From NCBI GenBank assembly GCA_037355855.1, contig CM074766.1, positions 1,116,001-1,180,000 of the forward strand: a stretch of DNA of 64,000 nucleotides, in the 5' to 3' direction. The translations under genes were made by a program, and so were the position numbers. The notes under the pieces are model-generated. The model made no database searches. It was not told the DNA's origin and saw nothing but the letters and a program-made list of their open reading frames with translations. The first letter of the stretch is position 1; every line of letters starts with the position of its first letter. Positions 1-9,911 of this stretch are shown piece by piece. The DNA comes from Pseudo-nitzschia pungens (Eukaryota; Bacillariophyta; Bacillariophyceae; Bacillariales; Bacillariaceae).

Positions 1-113
1 ACGTACTGAAATCGTTATGTGACGTTCTTCTCTGAAAATGCGTACTCATAAGTTACCGGTAGGTAACGCGGGTCCCAAAATTACTTCGAACATTACATAC
101 ATTATTTTGTTCG

Positions 114-164
114 GCTAAGGGGTAAGATTACCGTAGCAATGAAATCTTACTTCTATCCCTTAGC
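114..164. repeat. short inverted repeat (hairpin)
   Basis: The left arm at 114-129 (GCTAAGGGGTAAGATT) is complementary to the right arm at 143-164 (AATCTTAC, then ATCCCTTAGC), with a few extra bases in the right arm and a 13-base loop. No function is assigned. Confidence 0.6.
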
Positions 165-188
165 AAAACGAAATACTACCGTACCGGT

Positions 189-460
189 ACGTACTACAAA
201 ATTCTGATCAGCTGTCCCCCGGTTCTACGTCCCCGACTACTAATTTCTACTGAAACCCGGGGACAGCTGATACGTACTACAAAATTCTTATCAGCTGTCC
301 CCCGGTTCTACGTCCCCGACTACTAATTTCTACTGAAACCCGGGGACAGCTAATAAGAATTCAGTAGCAATGTGCTAAAATATTCCTAACAGCTGTCGTC
401 CATTGATTTTTAATTATTTCTACGTGGAATGGAGGACAGCTGTTCGGAATTTCGTAGTAA
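189..460. repeat. tandem array of three long hairpin units
   Basis: Unit 1 starts at 189 and unit 2 at 272, so the period is 83 bp; a diverged third unit follows at about 368-460. Each unit has arms containing CAGCTGTCC and GGACAGCTG around a loop of about 25-30 bases (CTACGTCCCCGACTAC in units 1 and 2). In unit 3 the inner arm sequence is different (GTCCATT against AATGGAG) yet still pairs, which suggests selection or gene conversion on the fold. Flanking CTACAAAATTCT sequence extends the stem in unit 2 to about 30 bp. It could be a foldback element or a structured RNA locus; no protein is coded here. Confidence 0.75.
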
Positions 461-1096
461 GGCTTATCCATAATTTTCGAAAGAATTTTGGTACCCGGAC
501 TAATTACCTACCGTACCCGTATCTTACACAATTTACAAGAGAAGAACGTCAGACAAGGATTTCACTACTATGAGTAAGGTTACGGTGGAGTCAAGTTTTA
601 CCGTAGGCTAGCTAGTAGGACAGTCATGCCGATAACACTAAATCCGAACGGAATGTAAGGTTGGCATTTTGACAAAATAATTCGTAATATCAGCTTCGAA
701 GATATCACAAAAAGTAATGTCATGTACGGTAATTACTGTGTTTTCCCTTGTTGTCTCCTGCTGGTTAGTGCTGTTTGCATGATGATAGCAACTTATTATG
801 GGTTCTGGATTCAGCACCAGCCAACAATTACTGTAGGTAGTACCTTGTGCACTTCAGATTGTGTCTTGTTACTTTAACAAAAGGCAATTGAATAGAGACT
901 TTGAGCATGCATTTTTACTAGAAGAAGTAACTAGTAGTATTACTTCTCACGTAATACTACTTTCTTATCTAGGGATATAGTCCTACTATATCAAAATGAC
1001 TTCTTGTTGTTGCAAGCGCATCACATTGAAAGATTCAATTGGTTGTTTTGCCCTTGAGAAAGTTCTCACAGAAAAATTAATTGTTTTTCTTTCACA

Positions 1097-1176
1097 GAGA
1101 GCAGTCATTCTTTGCAGCTACTACTACTACTATCCTGAGAGCAGTCATTCTTTGCAGCTACTACTACTACTATCCT
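1097..1176. repeat. 40-bp perfect tandem duplication
   Basis: Two adjacent copies begin at about 1097 and 1137. Each contains GCAGTCATTCTTTGCAGC followed by (TAC)n. The unit length is not a multiple of three, so the reading frame through it changes and it is not taken as coding. Confidence 0.75.
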
Positions 1177-1737
1177 CCCCTTGCATAGTCCAAGCAAATC
1201 CATTCCAATCACTGTCCATTTGAAAAAGATGATGGGGATATTTTACCGTTGTTGTCCTCCCACCAAAGCGTTCAAAGTCCTTTCCTATTTTTGCCATCTT
1301 CCAAATAGTGGTTGAAAATCGCGACCTGTACTTCTTTCTCTCGTATAGTTATATAATCTGCTGCTGTTATGTTGTTAGTAAAAATATATGCCAATTCAAA
1401 ACAATAGGCTGCAAAATAGTATTTTGTATCCATAGTGTCTCCTTCACACTAAAGTAAGTTATCGATCATCGTCCTTTTGTAGTAAGGATAGCGCGTGGTT
1501 CTTGAGCGTTACTAATTTCTCCCGACCATTCTTCATCACTCAAATTTTCAATTCATTCTGAACTTTCTCAGTTGTCAGAATTGGTTGCAAGTGTTCAAGA
1601 CGTACAGTCTTTTTTGTTCGAAAGACACGATACTACTTTCCCGAGCAAATTTTTCGTTAAGTCTATAACCTGGAGTGTTTTAAAGCATCGTCTGTTACCT
1701 CACGTGGTTTCGGTGATCACCCCTCCCTTTGTTTCGC

Positions 1738-1962
1738 TCAGTGGAACGAAAGATAATTTAGTCTCCCTTCATGGTCATATTCACTCGCTGCGACCACATT
1801 TCCTGCGCCGTCGTAGAGGGTTATCGAGTTGTAAATATAACACCCACTACTGATGCACTGTATCGTGTTTGTAGATGGATTGACTCGACCTCGTGTGGCA
1901 GGTAGACACAGAGTAACCACCAAAAACAGTACTGCTACCGGAGACAATGTCGAGATTAACAA
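1738..1962 (-). CDS. possible small secreted-protein ORF or exon
   Basis: This 74-codon frame opens with a TTG, not ATG. It reads a hydrophobic stretch resembling a signal peptide (ISTLSPVAVLFLVVTLCLPA), then a short polar region with two cysteines (CISSGC). It lies just downstream of, and on the same strand as, the gene at 1986-3338. It could be an exon of a gene whose start I cannot find, or chance. No family is recognised. Confidence 0.2.
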   Translation of the reverse strand: MLISTLSPVAVLFLVVTLCLPATRGRVNPSTNTIQCISSGCYIYNSITLYDGAGNVVAASEYDHEGRLNYLSFH

Positions 1963-1985
1963 AAACCTTCGTATTATCCTCGCAT

Positions 1986-3338
1986 TTATGGAAGGAATGC
2001 AGAGATTGGATCCCGTCGGATGATTGTATAGAGGCCGTCCAACAGAATGTCATCGTTGGTCGCCGCTTCCAGAACCAAAGTTATCGGAGCCACAGAAACC
2101 GCTGGTGTTCTTGCATATTTTACGGATCTTGTATTCGCACTGGCAGTTGTTCTTTGCTCGTGGTGTTGCTGTTGCTTCGAGATGGCCGCGTCGACCACGG
2201 TGGCAACCGTCTCCCTTCCCAACCATTTGCACGCGAGGCGAAATGACATCGAGTGAGTTGTCCCCTCGATATCATCGCCATAATCTTCTTTGTGAAACAA
2301 AAACCCAATCTCCAAAGGACACCATAACATGCTTGTTTCAAGGAGCTGTCGAAAGGTTTCCTTTGCGTCTTCGTCGCTGTCACCACCGGCTTCGACATAA
2401 CTCGGGACCTGCCGCATCAGAAACCGAAGCAGAAGCCGAGATCCCTTTGGTCCCACAACGGAGGGATCCCACTCCAGCAAGAACCCGAGGCGCTCCCGGA
2501 CGAACGCAATGGGTTCTAATAGCAGCGGCCACACAAGATCGTGCCTGACCACGTCGCTAGGGGTCAGCAGACCTCTTGCCCTTAGCTCTTGCAGCACCGA
2601 GCGTGCGTCCGAGTCCCAAGACGGATGGTGGTAGACGGGGCAGGTTCGGACGAGCTCGAGCGAGACATTCCGGGTCCAGTGCTCCGCCCCGCACCTTATC
2701 GGGGAGTTGCTGCGGTTCGTTACGACGAGCTCATCGGCCAGCTCCAGCAGGAGCGGGACAAAGGATAGCGTCATTGGGGATGCGAGCATCCGATACACTA
2801 GGAACGACCTGTGGACGTTGGGTCCCCGCTTGTAGAAATCGGGTTTGGTCAGGAGGCTCGGAAGTAGCCTCAGGACCAGTTCCAGCTCGTCTTGGGTGTG
2901 GAGAGCACTGTCCAGTGCGTCGTGCCATCGCTCCGGTGGCACGGTGTTTGTGGATGGGTCCTCACCGTCTCCAAGCTCGAGACAGTGCCCGAAGCAAAAA
3001 GCCCGGATCGATTCGGATAACTCGGCAAGAAAGCGCCGCGCTGCTTCTCCGGTCGTAAACTCTAGGCTTGTGTTGGTCTCGGGTATGCGGTCCTGTAGGT
3101 GAGACGGAAACTCAGATCGGTGCCGGACAATGAGCCGTTGCATCTCCTCCGCCTTGCGTGGTGAAGCCATGGAACCTGCTGTTAATAACGGAACCTCACG
3201 TAACCGGAGCAGTTGTAGGAGGCTGGGTTTGCCGTCCCAATTGCACTCGCCATCACTCGAGGCAGGGAGATTCTCTTGTTCCGAAACAGCCTTCATTGTT
3301 TTTTTTCGCTGTTGGGACGATACTTGTTGTTGCTGCAT
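1986..3338 (-). CDS. hypothetical protein, diatom-expanded family
   Basis: A single-exon protein of 450 residues. The frame is open further upstream to 3419 only from a TTG; the first ATG is at 3338 and opens with a Gln run (MQQQQ), so this start is chosen. The middle is leucine-rich and helical (LVLRLLPSLL, FVPLLLELADELV, LLLRFLMRQVP). The C-terminus, with an APITLVLEAAT segment followed by LDGLYTIIRRDPISAFLP, resembles the end of ankyrin-like proteins that are numerous in pennate diatoms; that resemblance is from memory of the family style, and no canonical ankyrin repeat is visible. No signal peptide or membrane segment is seen. Function is unknown. Confidence 0.75.
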   Translation of the reverse strand: MQQQQVSSQQRKKTMKAVSEQENLPASSDGECNWDGKPSLLQLLRLREVPLLTAGSMASPRKAEEMQRLIVRHRSEFPSHLQDRIPETNTSLEFTTGEAARRFLAELSESIRAFCFGHCLELGDGEDPSTNTVPPERWHDALDSALHTQDELELVLRLLPSLLTKPDFYKRGPNVHRSFLVYRMLASPMTLSFVPLLLELADELVVTNRSNSPIRCGAEHWTRNVSLELVRTCPVYHHPSWDSDARSVLQELRARGLLTPSDVVRHDLVWPLLLEPIAFVRERLGFLLEWDPSVVGPKGSRLLLRFLMRQVPSYVEAGGDSDEDAKETFRQLLETSMLWCPLEIGFLFHKEDYGDDIEGTTHSMSFRLACKWLGRETVATVVDAAISKQQQHHEQRTTASANTRSVKYARTPAVSVAPITLVLEAATNDDILLDGLYTIIRRDPISAFLP

Positions 3339-4230
3339 GTTGTTGGGAGCGATAATCTTACTATTGTTGCGTGCTTTCTTATTACTGCTTTCTAGTTGTC
3401 TTCTAATCGAACATTCCAAAAGGTAACGTCTTATCCGCCCAAAATGTCAACGCCAAAAGAAATTCGTTTCCTCTTATTTTTGAAAGAAAAGTTCTTCGCA
3501 ATTCTCACTGATGTTGTCGGCGTGACACTAACTTACGAAGACAGGACGTCAAATTACCGCGATTCAGGCGCGCCACACGGTTTGACGTCACGCACGCGAT
3601 TGAGTTTACTTTACGAGTAACTTACTTTAACCTTAAAAGTTTACATAAGATCTTACCGTACAAGTTTTACTTCTTTCCGATTTATGTGATGATGATTCAT
3701 GATATGTACAATACGTATGTACATATACCAAAAGTGTAAGGTGCATGGTGGTCACACTTGGTATGATAGATGCATATGATAGTAGATTCAACTCGTAGAA
3801 CAAAACTAAGGTTAAACCTTACATCATCTCTCCAAAAAAAACGAAAAAAACGAACTACAAAGCCGATCATGCCATTTCCTGTCGTTGTTACGCGTCATCA
3901 AAATTCGGATCGAAAATCGAAACAAACTTGCTTTTTCGTGTTTTCACGGACGAAACAACAAGAAAGCAACGCTTTGAGCGTCGTTCATCGCCACCAGGTT
4001 AGCTGTAAAACGCTAAATTACTGAATCCAATCCAATTACAATTCGCAACTCATAATAAAAAAATTCTACGTCACAAGGATTCTTGAATTCCGAAAAGCAT
4101 TGGATTATTTTTTAGAGATATAAAGATCGGCAGGCATCGATTTCGCATCAGATCACAGAAACACAATCTGCACCAAAACGTATCATCGACGACGACAACA
4201 ATAAGAATCTCCACATCTTCATCGGCGACC
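3339..4230. other. intergenic spacer between divergent genes
   Basis: The spacer separates the minus-strand gene ending upstream at 3338 from the plus-strand hydrolase starting at 4231, so it should hold both promoters. It contains AACTTACTTTAACCTTA near 3620 and AT-rich stretches. No core-promoter motif is clear enough to annotate. Confidence 0.5.
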
Positions 4231-5820
4231 ATGACGAACTCCGATACCAAAATAGAAACCGACCACGCGTCGATCGTGAAGCGACTGGAGGAAGTCACCA
4301 GTCCGGAATACCCGTACCCGATCCCGGAACGCGTAAAGCTGGACAAAAGCCTCCGCATCGACCTGACATCCTTTCGAAACCTCCGACCGCTCCTTCGCAG
4401 CAGTTTCGTCTTTCTTTTCAACACGACCTGTCCCATCTACGCGGTGGTTTGCTTGACCTGGGGCTGGTACGCCGGCAGCAAGTTGGCGTTGTCGCTCGCC
4501 GCCGTCCTGTTGGCAAATTGTGCGTCGGACTCCTTCCTGCTCCACTTTGCTACCGACGGCAGGTACGGAGGTCTCGGCGGCGGGGGGACCTGCCAGACAA
4601 CGGGCCTGCCCAATAGCACCGCCAAGGAAGGGTTTTTTGGAAACGAAAAGAATCTCCGGAACGTACGTCTCCGGGAGCGACTGGGACGCTTTGTCAATTA
4701 TGTCCCGACGCCATACCTGTACTCCGGAGACCTGCTAACGATGGCACCCTTTTTGTTGTTCAAGGGCTCGAAGGGGGGACGGGTGCCCTATAAACGATAC
4801 TGGGTCAAGGTTCCTGTCGCTCCCGCTCCCGATGGGGATGCTGGGCCGTCCAAAAGGGCCTCCACCGAAAACGACGACTACAACGAGGCCGTCGCTCTAG
4901 ACGTGGTTTTTCCGAAAGACGGGTACCGATCCGACAAACCCACGTTCCTGATCCTGCACGGGCTCAACGGCGGATCGACGGAACCCTACGTGTTGGACCT
5001 GGCGCGCCGCGCTACTGCCGAGGGGCACACGGTGGCGGTCGTGATCAACCGGGGACTCATGAAGACCCCCGTCAGGGGAGACGTTACCTTCCACGGGGCA
5101 CGAACCTCCGATGTGGGATGCGCCGTCGATGCCCTGCACTTTGCATTGTTTGGACGCAGCCGGTTTGCCGCTGCTACGCCAGGTGATCCTAAATCCAACC
5201 TGGTCATGGTTGGCTTTAGCATGGGTGGCATCATAGTTGCCAACTACGCCTCCAAATCCGGGGACCACAGCGGCTTGGCCGGAGCCGTGTCGTTCTCGGG
5301 AACTCTGTGCACCGCCAAGAACCTGCTGGATTGCCCCGCCGCCAAACACTCGGCGGAGGTCTGGCAACCGGCCCTGGCCTGGGGACTAAAGGCCAGCATC
5401 ATTCGACCCAGCATGCACAAGTTTTCCAAAAGGGGTGTCACCGTCCAAGAGGTGGAGGAGGTCCAATCTGTAACCGAGATCGACACCAAGCTCGTCTGCA
5501 AGTACCACGGATACAAGACAGTCTACGACTACTACGAGGACATGTCGGCGGGGGGACTCGGTGATGCGAAGGGACTCAAGCGGTTGGAATCAACTAGAAT
5601 CCCCCTTTTGGCCGTCCACGCTATTGACGATCCGATCACAATCTACGAGGTTACGCTTGCGGACGAGGTGAACAAGACCGAAAACGTAATGTTGCTGGCC
5701 ACCAAGCACGGGGGACATATTGGGTGGCCGACCGGCTGGTTCCCCTCCAAAAACCGATGGAAGTTCATGATGGACGTTGCCATGGAATTCGCGTCGGAGG
5801 TAACAGCTTTGCACGAGTAG
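4231..5820 (+). CDS. alpha/beta hydrolase, ABHD1/3 - EMB8 - YheT type
   Basis: A single-exon 529-residue protein starting at an ATG in good context (GCGACCATGACG). A hydrophobic segment at about residues 58-97 probably anchors it in a membrane. The hydrolase core starts near residue 240 (ILHGLNGGS, oxyanion-loop region). The nucleophile elbow is GFSMGG with Ser330; the acid is probably Asp466 or Asp467 (HAIDDPI) and the histidine H496 (KHGGHIGW). These motifs, the N-terminal anchor and the length match the EMB8/ABHD1-ABHD3 group, whose characterised members are membrane phospholipases or acylesterases. The substrate here cannot be inferred. All triad positions are present and there is no frame break. 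Confidence 0.9.
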   Translation: MTNSDTKIETDHASIVKRLEEVTSPEYPYPIPERVKLDKSLRIDLTSFRNLRPLLRSSFVFLFNTTCPIYAVVCLTWGWYAGSKLALSLAAVLLANCASDSFLLHFATDGRYGGLGGGGTCQTTGLPNSTAKEGFFGNEKNLRNVRLRERLGRFVNYVPTPYLYSGDLLTMAPFLLFKGSKGGRVPYKRYWVKVPVAPAPDGDAGPSKRASTENDDYNEAVALDVVFPKDGYRSDKPTFLILHGLNGGSTEPYVLDLARRATAEGHTVAVVINRGLMKTPVRGDVTFHGARTSDVGCAVDALHFALFGRSRFAAATPGDPKSNLVMVGFSMGGIIVANYASKSGDHSGLAGAVSFSGTLCTAKNLLDCPAAKHSAEVWQPALAWGLKASIIRPSMHKFSKRGVTVQEVEEVQSVTEIDTKLVCKYHGYKTVYDYYEDMSAGGLGDAKGLKRLESTRIPLLAVHAIDDPITIYEVTLADEVNKTENVMLLATKHGGHIGWPTGWFPSKNRWKFMMDVAMEFASEVTALHE

Positions 5821-6138
5821 ACGGGTAGCACGGAGCACAGACTCCGAGCGTTACCAAACCACTACCACCATGCGCACACAATGAACTGATAATTTGCATT
5901 CGATGTGCATTTTGCGGGAAATATGCTTTTGGTTCCTGCGGACCAAACGTCTTGCCTCCAAGGAAGAACAGGAGGACGGAACACATCAGGACCCATCACC
6001 ATTTCCATTGTTCCTGCCGAAAAGCACGAAAGAACTAGTGTAGCACTCGACTCAGACTCGGAAGAGTCTCGTGCCGTTGATTGAATCAGATTAAATATTC
6101 GTATCCGGGACGCGGAGGATTTGTACAGTCTTAATCGC
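5821..6138. other. spacer between hydrolase and transposon
   Basis: This holds the 3' region of the hydrolase gene and the DNA flanking the piggyBac-type element. A TTAA occurs at 6131-6134, eight bases outside the left inverted repeat. Nothing else is seen. Confidence 0.5.
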
Positions 6139-6154
6139 TATCCCTTAATCGTTC
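6139..6154 (+). repeat. left terminal inverted repeat of piggyBac-type element
   Basis: It reads TATCCCTTAATCGTTC, the exact reverse complement of 9912-9927. The internal CCC next to TTAA resembles the TTAA-CCC start of known piggyBac ends but in the opposite order, so the cleavage point is uncertain. Confidence 0.7.
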
Positions 6155-6576
6155 GCGCGTAATACTTGTATAGAAGTACAAAAAAAATATAATTTTTCGT
6201 AATTTTTGACCCACCCGATGACCAAATCGTCAACCGAGTTCTGTGTTCTAGAGACAATGAAAGCACCTCTATCTACAATAAAGTAACAAAGAACCACCAA
6301 TACTTGTAGTCAATAACATAGAGACAGGTTTTTTATTATTTACTTCGGGAATTTTGATAAATTTTAGTGGATTTCGGCTGATTTTTGTACATCGGGCCCA
6401 TGATCCGTCGTGATTTTGTTGCACCATTCGTCCTCCACCATTCGGCCGCCCGAGCCCTGAATACTCCAAATAAAGACACAAGAACACTTTGAAAGGCCCT
6501 GCAAACAACAAGGGGTGGTGAATTTGTATCAGTACTTGCCGTCGTCAAGGCACAGGCCAAACAGGAGTGCGAACGA

Positions 6577-6655
6577 CCGAATCGAATGAACCGAATCGAA
6601 TGAACCGAATCGAATGAACCGAATCGAATGAACCGAATCGAACAACCGAATCGAA
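6577..6655. repeat. 14-bp tandem repeat in transposon 3' region
   Basis: Units of CGAATCGAATGAAC are repeated about five times, just downstream of the transposase stop and inside the inverted-repeat boundaries. Confidence 0.8.
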
Positions 6656-6710
6656 TGGGAATAAAAGCAGCAGCAACAACAGCAGCAAGACGCTCGTCCC
6701 CAGCAAGAGG

Positions 6711-9518
6711 CTAGTAAGAAATCCTCCTCTTTCTTTTATTTGTAACAGAGAGCTCAGTAAAGTTGTTCTTCAGGAATTCCTTCTGTGATAAAATATCAGC
6801 AGACCGGTGAAATGTCCCATAGCACTCAATACACAAATGGACGTTGCATGTGGCGCAGCGCATCAGCGTCCCTTGCTTCCTCAGTCCAAGCCAAGCATGC
6901 AAAGCACACCTAGTTGCTTTCCTTGCTGGAGGAAATGGGTAGTGGTCCAAGTTTCTATCCAGTCGCCGACAGAGACTTCCATTGTGTTGCAGGGACTTGT
7001 CTGTAACTCTAAAAGATTTTCGACTCGTGATTTCATCAGCGTCAGCACCTTCACCACCAGTGGAGGGGCTTGTTAAAGGAGAGATGGTTGGGTCAAGTCC
7101 ATCAAGATCAAAATGGGCTGTACAATTGAACATGTGAGCATCAAATTCAGCTTCAACACCATGAGGATTCACCCAGTACTCTCCAATTGCCCTCCTAAAG
7201 TCATAGTGACGTGCATACCGGGGATTCTTCACTCCTTCTTCTTCACATAAAGATAAGTACAGCTTGTAGGCGTTCGTCAGGAGCACTCCTGTTCCCCAAA
7301 ACATAACAGACCACCACCACTTCCTGTTCCGTACATTTTGATCCAATCTGTAGACTCCTCTGAGCTGGTCAGCAATATCAACGTCGCCCATACCGTTGTT
7401 GTATGTATCTAACTGGTTGAGACGGAGGAATTTCATCCTCTCCTTTTGATTTGTATCAACGTTGTAAATGATCTTCTCTTTTTCAACCCATTCAATTTTA
7501 GTAGTAACCATACTCAAATAGTGTACTGGATTGGTATCATACACACTGGATGCAATAAGAAAGGAACATTCCGGATCCCCTTCAAGAACAGCAGCTTTAA
7601 CGGTACCACGAGCCGCTCTTTCTTCGCGGGCATTTTTCAGTTCCTGCTGAAACACACAGTCAGGGATGCCACGGTTTGCCTTACGAGCAACTCCATGACA
7701 AAGGACTCGCTTTGAATGCTTGAACGCTGCCTTGCAGAACAGTACTGAGTTGTACAGGTTGTCCATCCCCACATGGTGGTGCTCGTCGTTCAAGGAATCA
7801 AACAGAGCCATCGTACGGGCATGCAGCGGAGACAGATTCCAGTCCAAGTACTTTTTAGGGGCAGGATCGTTCCTCATGTAGACTTGGTAACAGTATCCAT
7901 TATCACAGAGGGCGTCAGCTTGAAATCCGTCACCCTCCTTCTTGTATGTGATCCGTCGCTTGTCTTGGTGGACACCCTTGAAGCGCATGGTCATCTCATC
8001 CACTGCTATTTGACGAGCCAGCATCCAAGCCTGGGGACACCGCCAATTAATCCACTTGAGTAGAGGGCGGACCTTCCAGTTGGGGAAATCCCTACGCGAA
8101 GGAACATCAATGCGAGGATCTTGGCAAGCAAGAAATGCCTTGAAGTGCTTGTGCCGTTTCTGCGGATTGCTGAAGCTCCGGCTCATCGCTTGATAGACGA
8201 AGTCGTTCCCCGCAATTCTGTCATTCCTTGTCGATCGCAACTTGTATTCAACACGAGCTGTTGGAACAAGTCCGTGTAACACATACAATCCAAAGAATTG
8301 GCGCAACTCCACAGTCTCAAATGGAACAAACTCAGGGTAGATCTTCTCGCCAGCAGCAGCAAGAGAGGCTTTGACGTTTGTCCAGTGCCGCATCGATTCA
8401 AAACTGAAGTGTTGCTTGTCCTTTGCATCCGAATTCAATGGAAGAAAGACGTCAGCAAACTGCCATGGTGGGGAATGAACTGATAGCTTGTGTTTCTCCT
8501 TGAACGCTGGATCGCAACAGCCTTTCTCCCGTACTGACCGTGTCATGAGGGGCTCCCCGTCTGGACCCTTCCTGATTTTACCACGACGGTCCAAGTCAGG
8601 CTCTGTCTTCACTCCTTTGAACTCAGGGATATCAAAGATCTCCGCATAGTTGTATTTCTTGGGGGGAGGAGCAAGTCTCGCGTCCACTTCTGGTACAGTT
8701 GGAGCTCTTGCAATTGTAAAAGAAGGATTTGCTGGCTCCTCCACCACTGTGCCTTCAGGGTGAAGCTCTCGCCAGAATACAGTATCAGGGAACAATCGCA
8801 TCAAGTTTCTGCTTCTTCTACTAGATGGTTCCTTGTTCTTCTTCCTTGGACGTCCACTCCTTGCTGGTCGTTTGCTATCGCTCGTCGTTCTTGCTTCCTC
8901 CACTGTATCGAATCGACGTATCTTCCTGTCTATTGCCTTCTTCAATCGATCAATAAGATCACTCTTCTTTCCAGACGTTGATTGGCATCGAAGTTTCAGT
9001 TCTTCCTTGAGCCATAAAACTGTTTGCATTTCTAAATTAACAGGAGGCTTGTCGTTTTCTTTGCTGACAGCAGCGGCGTCTTTTTCTTCCACCACAGCAG
9101 CGTCTTGCAGAGCAGCAGTTCCATCCTTCTCTTTTTCTTTGTTGTCGGCGTCCGAAGCTCCTCGTCCTGTTGGTGCCGGGGGTGGTATGCCACCACCACC
9201 AGCAGCATGATGTTGTTCTTCACCATCCGGATTGTCAGCAACAGCAACGAGACCTGTTTTCGCTCCTTCGTCGACGAAGTTAATTTCTCCAGTTTCTTCA
9301 AACTGATCCCCCTCAGCAATAATTGCATCGAAAAAGGGGCCCTTGGCGCCATCACTATCATACCCTTGATCAAACCTCAATGAACACTTAAAAAGATTCC
9401 CAAGGTTCCTAATCCTTGGGCTATCAATAACCTCAGTTTCTGTGGATGCTGGGGGTTCTTTTGGTGCCCCGGTGGTTGCTGGGGAGTCATGATCGGTATT
9501 TTCGGCCGTTTCGGACAT
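6711..9518 (-). CDS. piggyBac-type transposase (DDE_Tnp_1_7) with SAP domain
   Basis: A 935-residue single-exon protein from an ATG at 9518. In order: an acidic, low-complexity N-terminus; a SAP-like DNA-binding helix pair at about 160-197 (VLWLKEELKLRCQ, KKSDLIDRLKKAI); a basic nuclear-localisation-like patch at about 213-235 (RPRKKNK); the catalytic region; and a cysteine-rich C-terminus (MRCATC, LCIECY) like the zinc-binding tail of piggyBac. The catalytic aspartates are visible as D507 (VDEMTMRF), D586 (GMDNLYNS) and D712/D714 (GMGDVDIADQLRG). The 79-residue spacing of the first two is close to the 78 of insect piggyBac. There is no stop or frameshift. The N-terminal SAP domain is not part of the classical insect enzyme. 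It probably catalyses cut-and-paste transposition at TTAA in the nucleus. Confidence 0.93.
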   Translation of the reverse strand: MSETAENTDHDSPATTGAPKEPPASTETEVIDSPRIRNLGNLFKCSLRFDQGYDSDGAKGPFFDAIIAEGDQFEETGEINFVDEGAKTGLVAVADNPDGEEQHHAAGGGGIPPPAPTGRGASDADNKEKEKDGTAALQDAAVVEEKDAAAVSKENDKPPVNLEMQTVLWLKEELKLRCQSTSGKKSDLIDRLKKAIDRKIRRFDTVEEARTTSDSKRPARSGRPRKKNKEPSSRRSRNLMRLFPDTVFWRELHPEGTVVEEPANPSFTIARAPTVPEVDARLAPPPKKYNYAEIFDIPEFKGVKTEPDLDRRGKIRKGPDGEPLMTRSVREKGCCDPAFKEKHKLSVHSPPWQFADVFLPLNSDAKDKQHFSFESMRHWTNVKASLAAAGEKIYPEFVPFETVELRQFFGLYVLHGLVPTARVEYKLRSTRNDRIAGNDFVYQAMSRSFSNPQKRHKHFKAFLACQDPRIDVPSRRDFPNWKVRPLLKWINWRCPQAWMLARQIAVDEMTMRFKGVHQDKRRITYKKEGDGFQADALCDNGYCYQVYMRNDPAPKKYLDWNLSPLHARTMALFDSLNDEHHHVGMDNLYNSVLFCKAAFKHSKRVLCHGVARKANRGIPDCVFQQELKNAREERAARGTVKAAVLEGDPECSFLIASSVYDTNPVHYLSMVTTKIEWVEKEKIIYNVDTNQKERMKFLRLNQLDTYNNGMGDVDIADQLRGVYRLDQNVRNRKWWWSVMFWGTGVLLTNAYKLYLSLCEEEGVKNPRYARHYDFRRAIGEYWVNPHGVEAEFDAHMFNCTAHFDLDGLDPTISPLTSPSTGGEGADADEITSRKSFRVTDKSLQHNGSLCRRLDRNLDHYPFPPARKATRCALHAWLGLRKQGTLMRCATCNVHLCIECYGTFHRSADILSQKEFLKNNFTELSVTNKRKRRISY

Positions 9519-9911
9519 GATGGTACGGCACCGAATTACAAAAACAGTTCGAATTTCACTTATTTCTGGAGCAATCGATCCGTAAATGGCTCCAATTGTA
9601 GCTCTCTAATAGGGGAAGAGAATGATGTACTTGGATCTTGAATCGGTGGACAGGAAGTACTCCGTTTAAATTAATTCCCATGGTGATATCAATATTTCCG
9701 GAAATACTGCTGTTGGTGTTTTGCGCACTCTTGTTGCTGCTGCTGGAGCTCCGGTGGATCGAATATTGACAGTAGGGACCTGGGACAAAGTGTTTTCTAG
9801 GCCAAAATTTTATGCTGAATCTAAATATGAAGTCCTTTAAGAGATTGTAGAGAGTTAAGACTTTCGTTTAGCCCCCTGAAGTTGGGTACGAAATACTGCT
9901 ATAGAAGTACA

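Larger units (their letters stand above)
1..1985. other. repeat-rich intergenic region
   Basis: No convincing gene is visible in the first 2 kb. It holds short inverted repeats, a hairpin triplet and a 40-bp tandem duplication (listed separately). Motifs of the GTAAGGTTAC and TACCGGTAC type occur near 49-65 and 573-583. The remaining reading frames are short and repeat-derived. Confidence 0.6.
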
